Below, in pieces: positions 58,808 to 59,264 of a DNA stretch of 59,264 nucleotides. The notes beneath the pieces were generated by a model. That model ran no database searches and was not told the DNA's origin. It saw only the letters and a program-made list of their open reading frames with translations. The stretch is from an uncultured Prevotellaceae bacterium (GTDB taxonomy: Bacteria; Bacteroidota; Bacteroidia; Bacteroidales; Muribaculaceae): the NCBI GenBank assembly GCA_937898675.1, contig CALEJB010000050.1, forward strand, positions 1 to 59,264, read 5' to 3'. Numbering within the stretch: position 1 is the first letter of the stretch; the number at the start of each line of letters is the position of its first letter. The translations under genes and the position numbers were made by a program.

Positions 58808-58837
58808 CAAATTTACCTCAATTTTCCATAATTCAAA
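58808..58837 (-). promoter_or_regulatory. Promoter of rex
   Basis: Minus strand TAAATTTG (58815-58808) is a perfect -7 box about 20 bases before the start. TTTG (58837-58834) lies 18 bases upstream, close to the normal -33 spacing. Confidence 0.65.
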
Positions 58838-58838
58838 C

Positions 58839-58876
58839 AAAATCGGCCACATTTATTAAAAAAGTGGCCGATTTTT
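58839..58876. terminator. Bidirectional terminator downstream of the secreted dockerin gene
   Basis: AAAATCGGCCAC (58839-58850) pairs exactly with GTGGCCGATTTT (58864-58875), giving T-rich ends on both strands. It follows the stop at 58934 on the minus strand. Confidence 0.8.
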
Positions 58877-58906
58877 AACAGACTTTAGTCTTTTATCAAG
58901 GCTGCC

Positions 58907-58932
58907 CTAACTCATCACTTCTAACTTCTAAC
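58907..58932. repeat. Heptamer repeat copy 4 (CTAACTC...CTAACTTCTAACG)
   Basis: Degenerate AACTTCT/AACTCAT units sit beside the stop of the secreted dockerin gene. No GCGGATGC core is visible. Confidence 0.5.
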
Positions 58933-58933
58933 G

Positions 58934-59264
58934 CTATCCCAGGATGATGTCGATGACAGCGTTCACGTCGCCAATGTTCACCTCGCCGTCGCCGTTCACG
59001 TCGGCTGCGGGGTTGGTGCCACCGCCCAGGATGATGTCAATGACGGCGTTGACGTCACTGATGTTGACCTCGCCGTCGCCGTTCACGTCACCGGGGACGC
59101 CAGCGCCCTCGCTGACAATGTTGTAAAAGCTCTTCCAGTAGTTGGCCTTGCCGTAGAGGGCAACGGCCTGGGGCGTGGGCACATGCAGCGTCACGCGGGC
59201 CTGGTCGGAGCCGTAAAAGCAGTTGACGGGCACCGACGCGGGCGTAGGCCTGGCAACATAGAGG
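58934..59264 (-). CDS. 3' end of a secreted protein with C-terminal dockerin-like repeats (partial)
   Basis: The reading frame stays open to the window edge, so only the last 109 residues are seen. The visible start, VTLHVPTPQAVALYGKANYW then KSFYNIV, looks like the C-terminal cap of BspA-type leucine-rich-repeat surface proteins. Two dockerin-like modules follow: GDVNGDGEVNISDVNAVIDI and ADVNGDGEVNIGDVNAVIDI, ending ILG at the stop. A GTG at 59233 is an artefact of the edge, not a start. Likely surface or secreted; no catalytic part is visible. Confidence 0.75.
   Translation of the reverse strand, partial: LYVARPTPASVPVNCFYGSDQARVTLHVPTPQAVALYGKANYWKSFYNIVSEGAGVPGDVNGDGEVNISDVNAVIDIILGGGTNPAADVNGDGEVNIGDVNAVIDIILG

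Overview
The window reads as one chromosomal contig from a GC-rich member of the Bacteroidales, most like Muribaculaceae or a Prevotella relative. This assignment is an inference. It rests on repeated Bacteroidota-type -7 boxes (TAnnTTTG) ahead of genes, the type IX secretion proteins PorU and PorV, DUF3467, secreted proteins with paired dockerin-like repeats (GDVNGDGEVNISDVN type), AraC/TPR membrane regulators and the order sigma54-type regulator - lptE - TPR protein - secG. No rRNA, tRNA, CRISPR array, transposase or phage gene was seen.

Layout. Bases 190-4073 (+) hold an envelope block: acyltransferase, sigma54-type activator, LptE, TPR-like protein, SecG. A secreted M28/glutaminyl-cyclase-like lipoprotein follows (4225-5187). 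Bases 5275-9345 are a markedly AT-richer two-gene island encoding an McrB-like AAA+ motor and a DUF2357/PD-(D/E)XK nuclease, a predicted type IV-like restriction module. Housekeeping genes follow: prolyl oligopeptidase, RuvB, a flippase, TrmH-family methylase, bacterial PH protein, LepB, WbqC-like, LolD, a lipoprotein, DUF3467, CysS and a GT2 glycosyltransferase. A candidate ncRNA with its own promoter and terminator lies at about 17626-17785.

Bases 22509-27480 (-) are the sufBCDS iron-sulfur assembly operon. Divergent from it is a CotH-kinase lipoprotein (27664-30255). Bases 30413-41166 (-) form an accessory secretome cluster: a double SUMF1 protein, a NAGPA-type phosphodiester glycosidase, a TPR/AraC membrane regulator, a single SUMF1 protein, a large repeat protein with a T9SS-like C-terminus and a FISUMP/DUF1566-like protein. 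Four of these carry dockerin-like modules. Two share an almost identical 5' cassette (leader hairpin, signal peptide, dockerin repeat) joined to unrelated C-terminal domains.

Bases 41576-59264 hold an orphan lipoprotein, PorV, IspF, a membrane acyltransferase, a BI-1 protein, ArgS, an AddA/RecB-like helicase-nuclease, a SUI1 protein, a 2[4Fe-4S] ferredoxin, PorU, an FAH-fold protein that seems to lack its metal ligands, Rex, and the 3' end of a secreted dockerin protein. PorV and PorU fit with the neighbouring secreted proteins: PorU is the sortase-like peptidase and PorV the shuttle for T9SS cargo.

Intergenic DNA is rich in hairpins between convergent genes and in a dispersed repeat built from a GCGGATGC core and an AACTCCT heptamer array. 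These and the domain-shuffled 5' cassette, the McrB/DUF2357 island and the ncRNA are the points most worth a second look. Protein family names come from reading motifs by eye; no database search was run.
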